From NCBI RefSeq assembly GCF_013705725.1, contig NZ_CP055481.1:5208001-5272000 (forward strand): a stretch of DNA of 64,000 nucleotides. The letters are read 5' to 3'. Both the position numbers and the translations under genes were made by a program. The notes beneath the pieces were generated by a model. That model was given only the letters and a program-made list of their open reading frames with translations, was not told the DNA's origin and did not search any database. The stretch is from Klebsiella sp. RHBSTW-00484. GTDB lineage: Bacteria > Pseudomonadota > Gammaproteobacteria > Enterobacterales > Enterobacteriaceae. Of this stretch, positions 29,352 through 38,491 are shown piece after piece. Each line of letters starts with the position of its first letter. Position 1 is the stretch's first letter.

Positions 29352-29885
29352 ATGAACCCAATTATCGATGGTATTTTAGTAATGGAAGGCGGCTATACCC
29401 TCAATGCAAAAGATAGAGGTAATGCCACCAACTGGGGTATCACTGAAGTAACTGCACGCGCTCATGGTTATACTGGAGACATGTGCGATCTCACACGCAT
29501 TGAAGCATACGCTATTCTGGAAAATGATTACTGGATTAAGCCCGGATTTGAGTTAATTGCCCAGATATCGTATCCCATCTCCTTCGAGCTTTGCGATGCA
29601 GCAGTCAATATCGGAACACACTACCCTTGCGTATGGCTGCAGCGCTGGCTGAATGTTTTGAATCGGGAAGGAAAAAACTATCAAGATATCAATGCAGATG
29701 GTCATATTGGCCCTGTCACACTGGCCGCATTGAACCATTACTTGTCATGGAGAGGAAAGGAAGGTGAAGAGACTTTAGTTAAAGCATTAAATTGTAGCCA
29801 GGGCTCATACTATTTAGACATTGCAGAAAAAAACAAACAGAACGAAGAGTTTATTTACGGTTGGATAAAAAACAGAGTTACATGA
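29352..29885 (+). CDS. GH108 N-acetylmuramidase (endolysin)
   Basis: 177-residue peptidoglycan hydrolase. The N-terminal MEGGYTLNAKDRGNATNWGIT motif is the GH108 active-site region with catalytic Glu12; a C-terminal peptidoglycan-binding region includes NADGHIGPVTLAALNHY. No signal peptide, so it needs the holin or another route to reach the wall. The family includes phage endolysins and TtsA, which S. Typhi uses to release typhoid toxin. With no other phage genes nearby and direct linkage to chiA, its role is most likely protein export rather than phage lysis. AAGGA ribosome-binding site. Confidence 0.92.
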   Translation: MNPIIDGILVMEGGYTLNAKDRGNATNWGITEVTARAHGYTGDMCDLTRIEAYAILENDYWIKPGFELIAQISYPISFELCDAAVNIGTHYPCVWLQRWLNVLNREGKNYQDINADGHIGPVTLAALNHYLSWRGKEGEETLVKALNCSQGSYYLDIAEKNKQNEEFIYGWIKNRVT

Positions 29886-29900
29886 CTTTACATCAAAAAT

Positions 29901-29924
29901 AAAAGACTCACGGATGAGCCTTTT
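29901..29924. terminator. Bidirectional terminator between endolysin and holin genes
   Basis: AAAAGACTCA / TGAGCCTTTT, a 10-bp stem with one mismatch and a 4-base loop. Its A/T ends give T runs on both strands. It sits in the 56-bp gap between the two convergent stop codons and keeps the two transcripts apart. Confidence 0.8.
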
Positions 29925-29941
29925 ATATTAATTAAAACCTG

Positions 29942-30286
29942 TTAGTTAAGCTTAACATCCTCAATGATTTTTTTAACTTTCTCACCGATAATTTTTAATA
30001 TCGGCGCGGCGAAAACGCCGCCTAAACCAGCGGCCAATAGCACCATATTAAAACTAAGACCCTGTTCGATGGCAAACGCACTGAGTAAAAAACTGGTAAA
30101 GCATGATATAACAATCTGAGTTAAACAATGCATAATACCTTTATAAGATTCATCATCCGACTGTTTGTCTTTGCGGAGAAGATAGCTTACAAAACCGCCC
30201 CATGCACCAATCGATATAATGGTTAATAAAATCTCGACTTCCAGTAAGACCACTTCCGTTGTCGCTAAATGGTTAGATATAGACAT
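29942..30286 (-). CDS. Phage-type holin
   Basis: 114-residue small membrane protein with about three hydrophobic helices (VEILLTIISIGAWGGFVSYLL; IVISCFTSFLLSAFAI; MVLLAAGLGGVFAAPIL) and a charged Lys-rich C-terminal tail (KVKKIIEDVK). This is holin topology, similar to LydA-type holins. Start at 30286 (MSISNHLATT) has a CAGGAG site 8 bases upstream; the 12-codon extension is within the leader. It should form inner-membrane lesions that let the muramidase and cargo cross. Convergent with the endolysin; an ERIC element lies 24 bases before its ATG. Confidence 0.85.
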   Translation of the reverse strand: MSISNHLATTEVVLLEVEILLTIISIGAWGGFVSYLLRKDKQSDDESYKGIMHCLTQIVISCFTSFLLSAFAIEQGLSFNMVLLAAGLGGVFAAPILKIIGEKVKKIIEDVKLN

Positions 30287-30310
30287 ATTAAACTCCTGTA
30301 GTAATATGGT

Positions 30311-30437
30311 TATACCCGTCATACTTCAAGTTGCTTGTGCGTTGGCTTTCCTCGCTCCCCCAGTCACTTACTGGAGTAAGCTCCTGGGGATTCACTGCGT
30401 CGCCGCCTTCCTGCAACTCGAAATATTTAGGGTATAG
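30311..30437 (-). repeat. Complete ERIC element (127 bp)
   Basis: Contains both hallmark ERIC cores: AGTAAGCTCCTGGGGATTCA at about 30385-30404 and, on the other strand, AAGTGACTGGGGGAGCG. The ends are the inverted TATACCC/GGGTATA, and the length is exactly the canonical 127 bp. It lies in the leader of the holin gene, between LysR gene and holin start, and would fold into a long hairpin in the holin mRNA. Confidence 0.93.
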
Positions 30438-30536
30438 ATAAGTTATCTAAGGAGTGTATGCAATATCAGGTACAGATAATAATCAATGAGTATCATCCGC
30501 CCCCATTTTACATCTCTCCCCCCAGGGGGAGAGTTC

Positions 30537-31484
30537 TCAGCGGCGAAAAGAGGAAAGCGTATGTAGCATGGCGATAATTTCATTAATCACTGATAAATTT
30601 TTGCTATTCTTTTTCCATGACGCATAAACCTGTATCGACCTAAACGTTAGCTCAGGTGGTGGCTGAATAAATTTGATATCATATTTACGCTGATTTTTAT
30701 AGAAAAGAGCCAATTTTAACGGCATTAAGGCAATCAATGATGTGCGTTCGATGATACTCATCAAGCCATTGATTGAATCACTACGATAACCCACTGTGCG
30801 AGTTCCTTTATAATAAGGATCATCTTTAAATAACCCACTATCATTGATAATCATTGGGAAGTTCATTCCAGATTGATAGGTGGCATGGCGTGAAGAATAG
30901 AAATGATGCAACGAGAGTTGGGATAGTTGGCTTAGCATGTGGTTACCCGCGCAGATACAGACAAAGCTCTTAAAACTATCAATCATTTGATTATCAATAC
31001 CGGGTACTGTCACTGGCTCGATACTCATCACTAAATCACACTCTGCGGTGAATAATTGTTCAATCATTCGCTCGCGGCTGATATTTCTGGATGAGAAGTG
31101 ATTTATTAACACCCGATCAAAAACATCACTATCATACAGTTGTGAAAGGTAATAGTTCTCAATGATATCGCTTCCCAGAACAGTGATTTTAGCTTCATCA
31201 TCCTTTTGATGACCAGTCTGAAACGTGTCGCTAACCAGTTCCATGACTTGACGAAAATTCTGATGGATTTCGATAGCTTTAGCGGTAGGTAGTAATCCCT
31301 CCTTTCCGCGAACGAACAGTTCTTCCGGATAATAGCCCTGCAAGCGTCTGAGTGCCAGCGAGACCGCTGCGGGAGTAATTCCGAGTTTCTTGGCTGCTTT
31401 AGCCGCATTTCCAGCCGAAATAACAGCGTCAAGGATTTTGATTAAATTATAATCAAAATCCTTGTTGGCACCTTTCGATCCCAT
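30537..31484 (-). CDS. LysR-type regulator of the chitin cassette (ChiR-like)
   Basis: 315-residue LysR-family protein. The winged helix-turn-helix (DYNLIKILDAVISAGNAAKAAKKLGITPAAVSLALRRLQ) is followed by the effector domain (ITVLGSDIIENYYL onward). Its position next to holin and chitinase matches the LysR regulator ChiR of Serratia chitinase genes and, from memory, a LysR gene at the Salmonella locus. It may activate chiA and the export genes; the inducer is unknown (chito-oligosaccharide would be a guess). AGAGG ribosome-binding site. Confidence 0.82.
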   Translation of the reverse strand: MGSKGANKDFDYNLIKILDAVISAGNAAKAAKKLGITPAAVSLALRRLQGYYPEELFVRGKEGLLPTAKAIEIHQNFRQVMELVSDTFQTGHQKDDEAKITVLGSDIIENYYLSQLYDSDVFDRVLINHFSSRNISRERMIEQLFTAECDLVMSIEPVTVPGIDNQMIDSFKSFVCICAGNHMLSQLSQLSLHHFYSSRHATYQSGMNFPMIINDSGLFKDDPYYKGTRTVGYRSDSINGLMSIIERTSLIALMPLKLALFYKNQRKYDIKFIQPPPELTFRSIQVYASWKKNSKNLSVINEIIAMLHTLSSFRR

Positions 31485-31596
31485 CCGCTGTTAGCCTCTA
31501 AATACGAAAAAAAGCAATATAGATAATACTCAAAATAAATCAATTCTTAGCCCTTATAAATAATAGGATAATTCAAGAAAAGCAGTGGCTAAGATA

Positions 31597-31627
31597 GAAA
31601 AAAGCCTGAGCACAAAGGCCCAGGCTT
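31597..31627 (-). terminator. dnaKJ operon terminator
   Basis: AAGCCTG...CAGGCTT stem with T run on the minus strand, 27 bases after the dnaJ stop. It separates the dnaKJ operon from the accessory chitin cassette. Confidence 0.82.
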
Positions 31628-31653
31628 AAGATAAGACAGGAAGTGAGCAGCAA

Positions 31654-32790
31654 TCAGCGGGTCAAATCATCAAAGAACTTCTTCACGCCGTCGAAGAAAC
31701 TTTTGGAGCGTGGACTATTTTTCTCGCCCGTTGGCCCGCCAAAACTTTCCTGAAGATCTTTCAGTAGCTGCTTTTGCTTGTCATTGAGGCCAACCGGCGT
31801 TTCGACCACTACCCGGCACAGCAGATCGCCCTGCGCACCACCGCGCACGGACTTCACGCCTTTACCACGCATGCGGAATAGCTTACCGGTCTGCGTCTCA
31901 CCAGGCACTTTCAGGTTCACACGACCATCCAGCGTCGGAACTTCAATCTCGCCGCCAAGCGCAGCCATAGTGAAGTTAATCGGAACTTCACAGTACAGGT
32001 TGTTCCCTTCACGCTCGAAGATTGCATGCTGCTTAACCTGAACCTGAACATACAGATCGCCCGCTGGCGCGCCATGCTCGCCCGCTTCGCCTTCACCCGC
32101 CAGGCGAATACGGTCGCCGGTATCTACGCCTGCCGGGATCTTAACCGACAGGGTTTTGGTCTTCTCAACGCGACCGTGACCGTGGCATTTGTTGCACGGA
32201 TCTTTAATCAACGTCCCGCGACCCTGACAGTGTGGACAGGTCTGCTGTACGGCGAAAAAGCCCTGGCGCATCTGAACCTGGCCTGCTCCATGACAGGTCG
32301 GGCAGGTTTGCGGTTGGCTACCCGCCTTAGCGCCGCTGCCATGGCAAACGTCGCACTCTTCCAGCGTTGGGATACGGATCTCTTTGGTCACGCCACGAAC
32401 GGCTTCTTCCAGAGTCAGATCCATGTTGTAGCGCAGATCGGCACCGCGCGAAGCGCGCTGACGGCCACGACCACCACCGAAAATATCGCCAAATACGTCG
32501 CCAAAGATATCGCCGAAGTCAGCACCACCGCCACCAAAACCACCGCCGCCGCCCATGCCGCCTTGTTCAAAGGCCGCATGACCATACTGATCGTAGGCCG
32601 CGCGCTTCTGGGCATCGGTCAGGATTTCATACGCTTCTTTGATTTCTTTGAATTTTGCTTCGGCCTCTTTATCGCCCTGGTTACGGTCCGGGTGATATTT
32701 CATGGCCAGGCGCTTGTACGCCTTTTTGATTTCACGCTCTTCCGCTGTTCTGGAAACGCCTAAAATCTCGTAATAATCTTGCTTTGCCAT
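31654..32790 (-). CDS. dnaJ: Chaperone protein DnaJ (Hsp40)
   Basis: Co-chaperone that delivers substrates to DnaK and stimulates its ATPase. 378 residues. J domain (1-70) with the HPD motif in KYHPDRNQG, Gly/Phe-rich region ([14 protein letters not shown]), four CxxCxGxG zinc repeats ([32 protein letters not shown]) and the C-terminal substrate-binding domains. Immediately downstream of dnaK, with a long hairpin in the gap. Confidence 0.98.
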   Translation of the reverse strand: MAKQDYYEILGVSRTAEEREIKKAYKRLAMKYHPDRNQGDKEAEAKFKEIKEAYEILTDAQKRAAYDQYGHAAFEQGGMGGGGGFGGGGADFGDIFGDVFGDIFGGGRGRQRASRGADLRYNMDLTLEEAVRGVTKEIRIPTLEECDVCHGSGAKAGSQPQTCPTCHGAGQVQMRQGFFAVQQTCPHCQGRGTLIKDPCNKCHGHGRVEKTKTLSVKIPAGVDTGDRIRLAGEGEAGEHGAPAGDLYVQVQVKQHAIFEREGNNLYCEVPINFTMAALGGEIEVPTLDGRVNLKVPGETQTGKLFRMRGKGVKSVRGGAQGDLLCRVVVETPVGLNDKQKQLLKDLQESFGGPTGEKNSPRSKSFFDGVKKFFDDLTR

Positions 32791-32818
32791 TGGTGTTTTT
32801 CAGCCCCTTAACATGCGT

Positions 32819-32851
32819 GCACGGGCGGAGAGGAAACCTCTTCGCCCGTGC
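32819..32851 (-). other. Hairpin in the dnaK-dnaJ gap
   Basis: A 15-bp stem with one G-T pair (GCACGGGCGGAGAGG against its complement, loop AAA). No T run, so it probably modulates processing or limits dnaJ expression below dnaK rather than ending transcription. Confidence 0.65.
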
Positions 32852-32877
32852 CAGTGTTTTACCCGTTCAAAGGGCGA

Positions 32878-34794
32878 TTATTTTTTGTCTTTCACTTCTT
32901 CGAACTCAGCGTCAACAACATCGTCGTCCTTCGCGTTGCTCTCTTGAGCGTCAGCGCCGCCAGCCTGCTGCTGTGCGTGCTGCTGCTGAGCGATTTCCAT
33001 CAGCTTCTGAGAAACCTGGGCCAGCGCCTGCATTTTCGCTTCGATGTCCGCTTTATCTTCACCTTTCAGCGAAGTTTCCAGCGCGGTCAATGCAGACTCG
33101 ATGGCAGTTTTATCGTCAGCCGGCAGTTTGTCGCCTGCTTCTTCAACCTGCTTACGAGTGCTGTGCAGCAGATGGTCACCCTGGTTACGGGTCTGAACCA
33201 GCTCTTCAAACTTACGGTCAGATTCTGCGTTCGCTTCTGCTTCGCGAACCATTTTCTGAATTTCTTCTTCGTTCAGACCAGAAGAAGCCTTGATGGTGAT
33301 CTTCTGCTCTTTACCGCTGTTTTTGTCTTTCGCGGAAACGTGCAGGATACCGTCAGCATCGATGTCGAAGGTCACTTCGATCTGTGGCATACCACGTGGT
33401 GCCGGGCTGATACCGTCCAGGTTGAACTGGCCGAGATCTTTGTTATCCGCAGCACGTTTACGCTCACCCTGCAGCACATGGATGGTTACCGCAGACTGGT
33501 TGTCTTCAGCGGTAGAGAACACCTGGCTGTGCTTAGTCGGGATGGTGGTATTTTTGTTGATGAGCGCAGTCATCACGCCGCCCATGGTTTCGATACCCAG
33601 AGACAGCGGGGTAACGTCCAGCAGCAGTACGTCTTTCACTTCACCCGTCAGTACACCACCCTGGACAGCTGCACCGATAGCAACGGCTTCGTCCGGGTTA
33701 ACGTCTTTACGCGGCTCTTTACCAAAGAATTCAGCCACTTTCTTCTGAACCATTGGCATACGTGTCTGCCCACCGACCAGGATAACGTCCTGGATATCAG
33801 ATACGGACAGGCCAGCATCCTGCAGAGCGACTTTCAGCGGCTCGATTGAACGGTTCACCAGGTCTTCAACCAGGCTTTCCAGTTTCGCACGGGTCACTTT
33901 AATGTTCATGTGTTTCGGACCAGACGCATCTGCGGTGATGTACGGCAGGTTCACGTCGGTCTGTTGCGCAGAAGACAGCTCAATTTTCGCTTTTTCTGCG
34001 GCTTCTTTCAGGCGCTGCATGGCCAGCGGATCATTACGCAGGTCAATGCCCTGATCTTTCTTAAACTCATCAACGAGGTAGTTGATCATTCGGCTATCGA
34101 AGTCTTCACCACCGAGGTGGGTGTCACCGTTGGTCGCCAGAACTTCAAAGGTTTTTTCGCCGTCAACTTCGTCGATTTCGATAACGGAGATATCGAAAGT
34201 ACCACCACCCAGGTCATAAACCGCGATAGTACGGTTGCCGACTTCTTTATCCAGACCGTAAGCCAGCGCAGCTGCGGTTGGTTCGTTGATGATACGTTTG
34301 ACTTCCAGACCCGCGATACGACCGGCATCTTTAGTAGCCTGACGCTGAGCATCGTTGAAGTATGCAGGTACGGTGATAACCGCTTCAGTTACCGGTTCGC
34401 CCAGGTAATCTTCAGCCGTTTTCTTCATTTTTTTCAGCACTTCAGCAGAGATCTGCGGCGGTGCCATTTTCTGGCCCTTAACATCAATCCATGCATCACC
34501 GTTGTCAGCACCGATGATTTTGTACGGCATGATGGCTTCATCACGCTGTACTTCTTCGTCCTGGAAGCGGCGACCGATCAGGCGTTTAATCGCAAACAGG
34601 GTATTTTGCGGGTTTGTCACTGCCTGACGTTTAGCCGGCTGACCAACCAGAGTTTCACCATCCTGGGTATAGGCAATGATAGAAGGTGTGGTGCGATCGC
34701 CTTCGGCGTTCTCCAGCACACGTGCAGTAGTGCCATCCATAATCGCTACACAAGAGTTGGTAGTACCCAGGTCGATACCAATAATTTTACCCAT
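32878..34794 (-). CDS. dnaK: Chaperone protein DnaK (Hsp70)
   Basis: ATP-dependent Hsp70 chaperone. 638 residues, starting [17 protein letters not shown]. The nucleotide-binding domain has [15 protein letters not shown] and the autophosphorylation Thr in [16 protein letters not shown]; the substrate-binding domain includes [14 protein letters not shown]; the C-terminal tail ends EFEEVKDKK. Transcribed from a heat-shock promoter at 34917-34948 together with dnaJ. The same length as E. coli. Confidence 0.99.
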   Translation of the reverse strand: MGKIIGIDLGTTNSCVAIMDGTTARVLENAEGDRTTPSIIAYTQDGETLVGQPAKRQAVTNPQNTLFAIKRLIGRRFQDEEVQRDEAIMPYKIIGADNGDAWIDVKGQKMAPPQISAEVLKKMKKTAEDYLGEPVTEAVITVPAYFNDAQRQATKDAGRIAGLEVKRIINEPTAAALAYGLDKEVGNRTIAVYDLGGGTFDISVIEIDEVDGEKTFEVLATNGDTHLGGEDFDSRMINYLVDEFKKDQGIDLRNDPLAMQRLKEAAEKAKIELSSAQQTDVNLPYITADASGPKHMNIKVTRAKLESLVEDLVNRSIEPLKVALQDAGLSVSDIQDVILVGGQTRMPMVQKKVAEFFGKEPRKDVNPDEAVAIGAAVQGGVLTGEVKDVLLLDVTPLSLGIETMGGVMTALINKNTTIPTKHSQVFSTAEDNQSAVTIHVLQGERKRAADNKDLGQFNLDGISPAPRGMPQIEVTFDIDADGILHVSAKDKNSGKEQKITIKASSGLNEEEIQKMVREAEANAESDRKFEELVQTRNQGDHLLHSTRKQVEEAGDKLPADDKTAIESALTALETSLKGEDKADIEAKMQALAQVSQKLMEIAQQQHAQQQAGGADAQESNAKDDDVVDAEFEEVKDKK

Positions 34795-35176
34795 CTAAAC
34801 GTCTCCACTAAAATTTCATTCAACATGTGGTTGTGAACCTGTAATAAGGGCGAAACGTGCGGTTTCAACTGCCCAGACATCATTTTTTTCAGGTTCATTC
34901 ACTGCGGTTGACTACAAGATGGGGTCACCCACCGCTTCATCAAGGGGGGACGACAAAAAAAATTTGCCTTCGCAGCCCTACGGGATGGGATGAACCGGGG
35001 TCAAAAGTCGAACATGGGGGTAAAAACACGCCAACACATAAATAATTAAAATGATTACGGATAATATATTCATGAAATTATTGACATAATCCGCAATAAT
35101 TACCGACTAAAAGCAATAAAGCTCCGGTGATAAAGTATTTTCCAGGTGTAATAAATTAAATAATTGGAAAATTCTC
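34795..35176. promoter_or_regulatory. dnaK-yaaI divergent intergenic region
   Basis: 382 bases without a protein gene. The left half is the dnaK leader and heat-shock promoter, closely similar to E. coli. The right half (about 35000-35176) is AT-rich and should hold the yaaI promoter. A small RNA is known near here in E. coli, but I cannot confirm one. Confidence 0.55.
34917..34948 (-). promoter_or_regulatory. dnaK sigma-32 heat-shock promoter
   Basis: On the minus strand, CCCCCTTGAT (34939-34948) and GACCCCATCT (34917-34926) match the sigma-32 -35 (CTTGAA) and -10 (CCCCATNT) consensus with a 14-base spacer. Position relative to dnaK agrees with the E. coli dnaK P1 promoter. Confidence 0.92.
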
Positions 35177-35581
35177 ATGAAATCACTCATTCATATATCA
35201 ACGGGATTGCTTTTAAGCACTGCATTAGTGGCTTCAGTATCTGCTAACGATCATAAAATTTTAGGCGTAGTCGCCATGCCAAGAAATGAGACTAACGACC
35301 TGACTCTGAAGCTGCCTGTTTGTCGGGTAATCAAACGCATCCAGCTCACGACTGACCGAGGCGATGTCCAACTCTCCGGCGCAACGGTGTACTTTAAAGC
35401 CAGCAATAGCGCCAGCCAGAGCCTCAATGTACCGTCAACGATAAAGCAAGGTACAACCACTAACTGGATTAACATTAATAGCGATAACGATAATAAACGT
35501 TGCGTGAAGAAAATTGCTTTTTCCGGCCACACGATCAACTCCTCTGACATGGCCTCGCTAAAAATTATCGGCGATGATTAA
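35177..35581 (+). CDS. yaaI: YaaI family periplasmic protein
   Basis: 134 residues, the same as E. coli YaaI (UPF0412). Signal peptide ([13 protein letters not shown]) then [19 protein letters not shown] and a Cys pair (PVCRVIKRI...NKRCVKKI). Predicted periplasmic, function unknown. Followed by yaaW 27 bases later in the same direction. Confidence 0.92.
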   Translation: MKSLIHISTGLLLSTALVASVSANDHKILGVVAMPRNETNDLTLKLPVCRVIKRIQLTTDRGDVQLSGATVYFKASNSASQSLNVPSTIKQGTTTNWININSDNDNKRCVKKIAFSGHTINSSDMASLKIIGDD

Positions 35582-35608
35582 TATCACTGACTACGTATAC
35601 AAGCCCCT

Positions 35609-36325
35609 ATGAAAATTAATTATCTGGATGATGAAGATCTCTCTTTTCTCCATCAATGTAGTGAAGAACACCTGGCAACATTTACGCGTATTCTGACCCA
35701 CAACGAGAATGGCAAGCCACGTCTCTCAAGCACACTATTACGTAATGAAACTTTTCAGGCGATGGAAGGACATCCTGAACGCTATCGTCGTAACTGGCAG
35801 TTGATCGCCGGTGAGCTCCAGCACTTTGGCGGCGATAGCATCGCCAATACGCTTCGCCGTCACGGCAAATTCTATCGAGCAATCCTGCTGGATGTTTGCA
35901 AACGATTGAAAGTCAAAGCGGATAAACAAATGTCCACACCTGAAATTGAGCAACATCTGTTGGAACACTTCCTGGAACATAGCTGGAAGAAGATGGATGA
36001 CCAACAGAAAGCCGATTTCTTCACTGCCGTGGAGTGTCGAGTCAAAAAGCAAAAAGAGCTACTTCCCCATCTGATCCAGACACATAAGCTGGCACAAGGG
36101 GTCTCGCATATTCTTGAAGCACGCTTGACGAAGATTCTCCGCACCCACGCTGCGGTCAGCGTTATCGGCCATGGTTTAGTCCGCGGTGCAGGGCTTGGCG
36201 GCCCCCTCGGCGCAGCGGTTAATGGTGTAAAAGCCGTTAGCGGTAGCGCTTATCGAGTCACCATCCCGGCAGTGCTCCACGTCGCTTGTTTAAGGCGAAT
36301 GGCCAGGCTTCATCAGGCAGAATGA
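35609..36325 (+). CDS. yaaW: YaaW (UPF0174) protein
   Basis: 238 residues, aligned end to end with E. coli YaaW. Conserved blocks include HPERYRRNWQLIAGELQHFGGDS and GHGLVRGAGLGGPLGAA; the latter Gly-rich hydrophobic segment could associate with membrane. Biochemical function is not established. Sits between yaaI and satP, as in E. coli. Confidence 0.92.
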   Translation: MKINYLDDEDLSFLHQCSEEHLATFTRILTHNENGKPRLSSTLLRNETFQAMEGHPERYRRNWQLIAGELQHFGGDSIANTLRRHGKFYRAILLDVCKRLKVKADKQMSTPEIEQHLLEHFLEHSWKKMDDQQKADFFTAVECRVKKQKELLPHLIQTHKLAQGVSHILEARLTKILRTHAAVSVIGHGLVRGAGLGGPLGAAVNGVKAVSGSAYRVTIPAVLHVACLRRMARLHQAE

Positions 36326-36340
36326 TAAATTGGTGAAAAA

Positions 36341-36413
36341 TACCCCGCCAGATCATAGACAGTGCAGCAACTCCTCATTATTATGCCGCGCCCTGTCGCT
36401 AAGTGGCGGGGTA
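36341..36413 (+). other. Long-range inverted repeat before satP
   Basis: Perfect 10-bp arms TACCCCGCCA (36341-36350) and TGGCGGGGTA (36404-36413) with 53 bases between. Part of the intervening sequence (GCCGC...GTGGC) could form a competing hairpin. It lies between yaaW and satP and could be a yaaW terminator stem or a structured satP leader. Confidence 0.45.
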
Positions 36414-36447
36414 ATGCTTCCCTTTCTAATCAATATTTTGAGGAATT

Positions 36448-37014
36448 ATGGGCAACACTAAGTTGGCTAATCCGGCACCGCTGGGCCTGATGGGCTTCGG
36501 CATGACCACCATTCTGCTTAACCTGCACAATGCGGGTTTCTTTGCTTTTGACGGTATTATTCTCGCCATGGGAATTTTCTACGGCGGTATTGCGCAGATT
36601 TTTGCAGGCCTGCTGGAATACAAAAAAGGCAATACATTCGGTCTGACGGCATTCACCTCTTACGGCTCCTTCTGGCTGACTCTGGTCGCCATTCTGCTGC
36701 TGCCGAAGATGGGTCTGTCCGACGCACCTAACGCCCAGTTCCTCGGCGTTTACCTGGGCCTGTGGGGCGTGTTCACGCTGTTCATGTTCATCGGCACGCT
36801 GAAAGCCGCCCGCATGCTGCAGTTCGTGTTCCTGAGCCTGACCGTGCTGTTTGCCCTGCTGTGTATCGGCAACATCAACGGCAACGAAGCGATTATCCAC
36901 ATTGCCGGCTGGGTGGGTCTGGTTTGCGGTGCTAGCGCCATCTATCTGGCGATGGGTGAAGTGTTGAACGAGCAGTTTGGCCGCACCATTCTGCCAATCG
37001 GCGAAAAACATTAA
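36448..37014 (+). CDS. satP: Succinate-acetate/proton symporter SatP (YaaH)
   Basis: 188-residue inner-membrane protein of the AceTr (GPR1/FUN34/YaaH) family with six predicted helices. The family signature [14 protein letters not shown] is at residues 8-21. In E. coli it takes up acetate and succinate. GAGGAA ribosome-binding site. Convergent with an MHS-type transporter gene. Confidence 0.95.
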   Translation: MGNTKLANPAPLGLMGFGMTTILLNLHNAGFFAFDGIILAMGIFYGGIAQIFAGLLEYKKGNTFGLTAFTSYGSFWLTLVAILLLPKMGLSDAPNAQFLGVYLGLWGVFTLFMFIGTLKAARMLQFVFLSLTVLFALLCIGNINGNEAIIHIAGWVGLVCGASAIYLAMGEVLNEQFGRTILPIGEKH

Positions 37015-37016
37015 TT

Positions 37017-37048
37017 CACTTCGCCGCCCGATAGCGAGCGGCAAAGTG
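37017..37048. terminator. Hairpin between convergent satP and MHS transporter genes
   Basis: CACTT-C-GCCGC / GCGGC-A-AAGTG stem with one internal mismatch, filling most of the 46-bp gap between the convergent stop codons. No strong T run, so probably a weak bidirectional terminator. Confidence 0.5.
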
Positions 37049-37060
37049 GGTCACATTGAT

Positions 37061-38371
37061 TTAAGGCAGGCGCTGCAGCTCACCTTGTGGTGCAGCGACC
37101 TGTTTATCCAGCCCCTGGCGTAGCCAAATCCCCAGCCCCAATCCCATAAACGACAGCGCCAGCACATACCAGGCAGGAGCCATCGGCGACACGCCCATCA
37201 GCATGGTCACCGCAATCGGCGTCAGGCCACCGAAGATGGCGTAGGACACGTTATAAGAGAATGAAATACCGGTAAATCGCACCTCTGCCGGGAAAGCGCG
37301 TACCATCACATACGGTACCGCCCCCACCACGCCGACACACAACCCGACCGTGCCATAAAGCAGGAACAAGTGCTGCGGGCTATCGCCGGAAAGATGATAG
37401 AAAGCCCAGCTAGAGGCGGCCAGGAATAAACTTCCGACAATAAACGTACGGCTGGCACCAAACTTATCGGCCGCCAGACCTGCCAGCAGACAGCCGATGC
37501 ATAACATGATAGTGGCGATGCTGTTAGCTTGCAGGGTGATTGCAGGGGCAAAACCATAGTGCTTTTGCAGCCAGACTGGCGACATCAGAATCACCACCAC
37601 CACCCCGGCGGATAAGAGCCAGGTCAGCAGCATAGAAACGACTACCGCTTTTTGATGCTTCAGCGCCACCGCCTTAACCGGCAGCTCCTGCGCTAACGCT
37701 TTGCGCTGCTGCATCTCGAGGAAAATAGGCGTCTCCTGCAACCAACGACGCAAGTACATGGCGACAAGACCAAACGCGCCGCCTAACAGGAAAGGAATAC
37801 GCCAGCCGCCATCGTGGATACCCTGCGGGGTCATATTGGTATTAATCAGCGTTGCCACTACCGATCCCAGTAAGATACCCACCGTCAGACCCGCAGTCAG
37901 CGTACCGCATGCGATACCAATCCTCTTCTCTGGCACATGTTCTGCGACGAAGACCCAGGCCCCGGGAACCTCACCACCAATGGCAGCCCCCTGAAGAATA
38001 CGCATAAACAACAGTAGCAGCGGCGCCAGCAGCCCCATTGATTCATAAGTTGGCAGCAGACCAATCGCCAGCGTCGGCAGCGCCATCAGCAAAATACTCA
38101 GGGTAAACATTTTCTTACGCCCGACCAGATCGCCGAAGTGGGCCATAATGATGCCGCCGAGAGGACGTGCTAAATAGCCCGCAGCAAAAATACCGAAGGT
38201 CTGTACCTGGCGCAGCCACTCAGGGATATCTGCCGGGAAGAACAGCTCGCCGACGACGGCAGCGAAGAAGACAAAGATAATGAAATCATAAAACTCCAGC
38301 GCTCCACCGAGAGCGGCCAGCGTCAGAGTTTTATAATCCTGTCGATTCAGAGGTCGGGTGTTTTGTGACAT
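37061..38371 (-). CDS. MHS-family major facilitator transporter
   Basis: 436 residues with about 12 helices. The motifs EFYDFIIFVFFAA near the N terminus, GYLARPLGGIIMAHFGDLVGRKK and RILQGAAIGGEVPGAWVFVAEH are typical of the metabolite:H+ symporter (MHS) subfamily, including ProP, KgtP and ShiA. The substrate, perhaps an organic acid or osmolyte, cannot be assigned. ATG at 38371 is preferred; an in-frame TTG three codons upstream is weaker. E. coli K-12 lacks a gene between satP and mog, so this is an accessory insertion. Confidence 0.85.
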   Translation of the reverse strand: MSQNTRPLNRQDYKTLTLAALGGALEFYDFIIFVFFAAVVGELFFPADIPEWLRQVQTFGIFAAGYLARPLGGIIMAHFGDLVGRKKMFTLSILLMALPTLAIGLLPTYESMGLLAPLLLLFMRILQGAAIGGEVPGAWVFVAEHVPEKRIGIACGTLTAGLTVGILLGSVVATLINTNMTPQGIHDGGWRIPFLLGGAFGLVAMYLRRWLQETPIFLEMQQRKALAQELPVKAVALKHQKAVVVSMLLTWLLSAGVVVVILMSPVWLQKHYGFAPAITLQANSIATIMLCIGCLLAGLAADKFGASRTFIVGSLFLAASSWAFYHLSGDSPQHLFLLYGTVGLCVGVVGAVPYVMVRAFPAEVRFTGISFSYNVSYAIFGGLTPIAVTMLMGVSPMAPAWYVLALSFMGLGLGIWLRQGLDKQVAAPQGELQRLP

Positions 38372-38491
38372 AACGGACAATCATCCAGAAGTATGAAGGT
38401 GCTTTACGCAACGTGTAAAGTAAAAAACACTATATCGTAAATAAAACAACACACCACAGACGATGCAGGTTATGTCAGGAATGCATCAAAT

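Noticed and set aside
29352..30286. Remnant of a prophage lysis module
   Set aside because: No other phage genes or attachment repeats are visible, the two genes are convergent rather than in a lysis operon, and they are bounded by chitinase and regulator genes with intact frames and ribosome-binding sites.
30514..30533. Terminator after the LysR gene
   Set aside because: A GC-rich CTCTCCCC/GGGGAGAG hairpin is present but lacks a T run; not strong enough to annotate.
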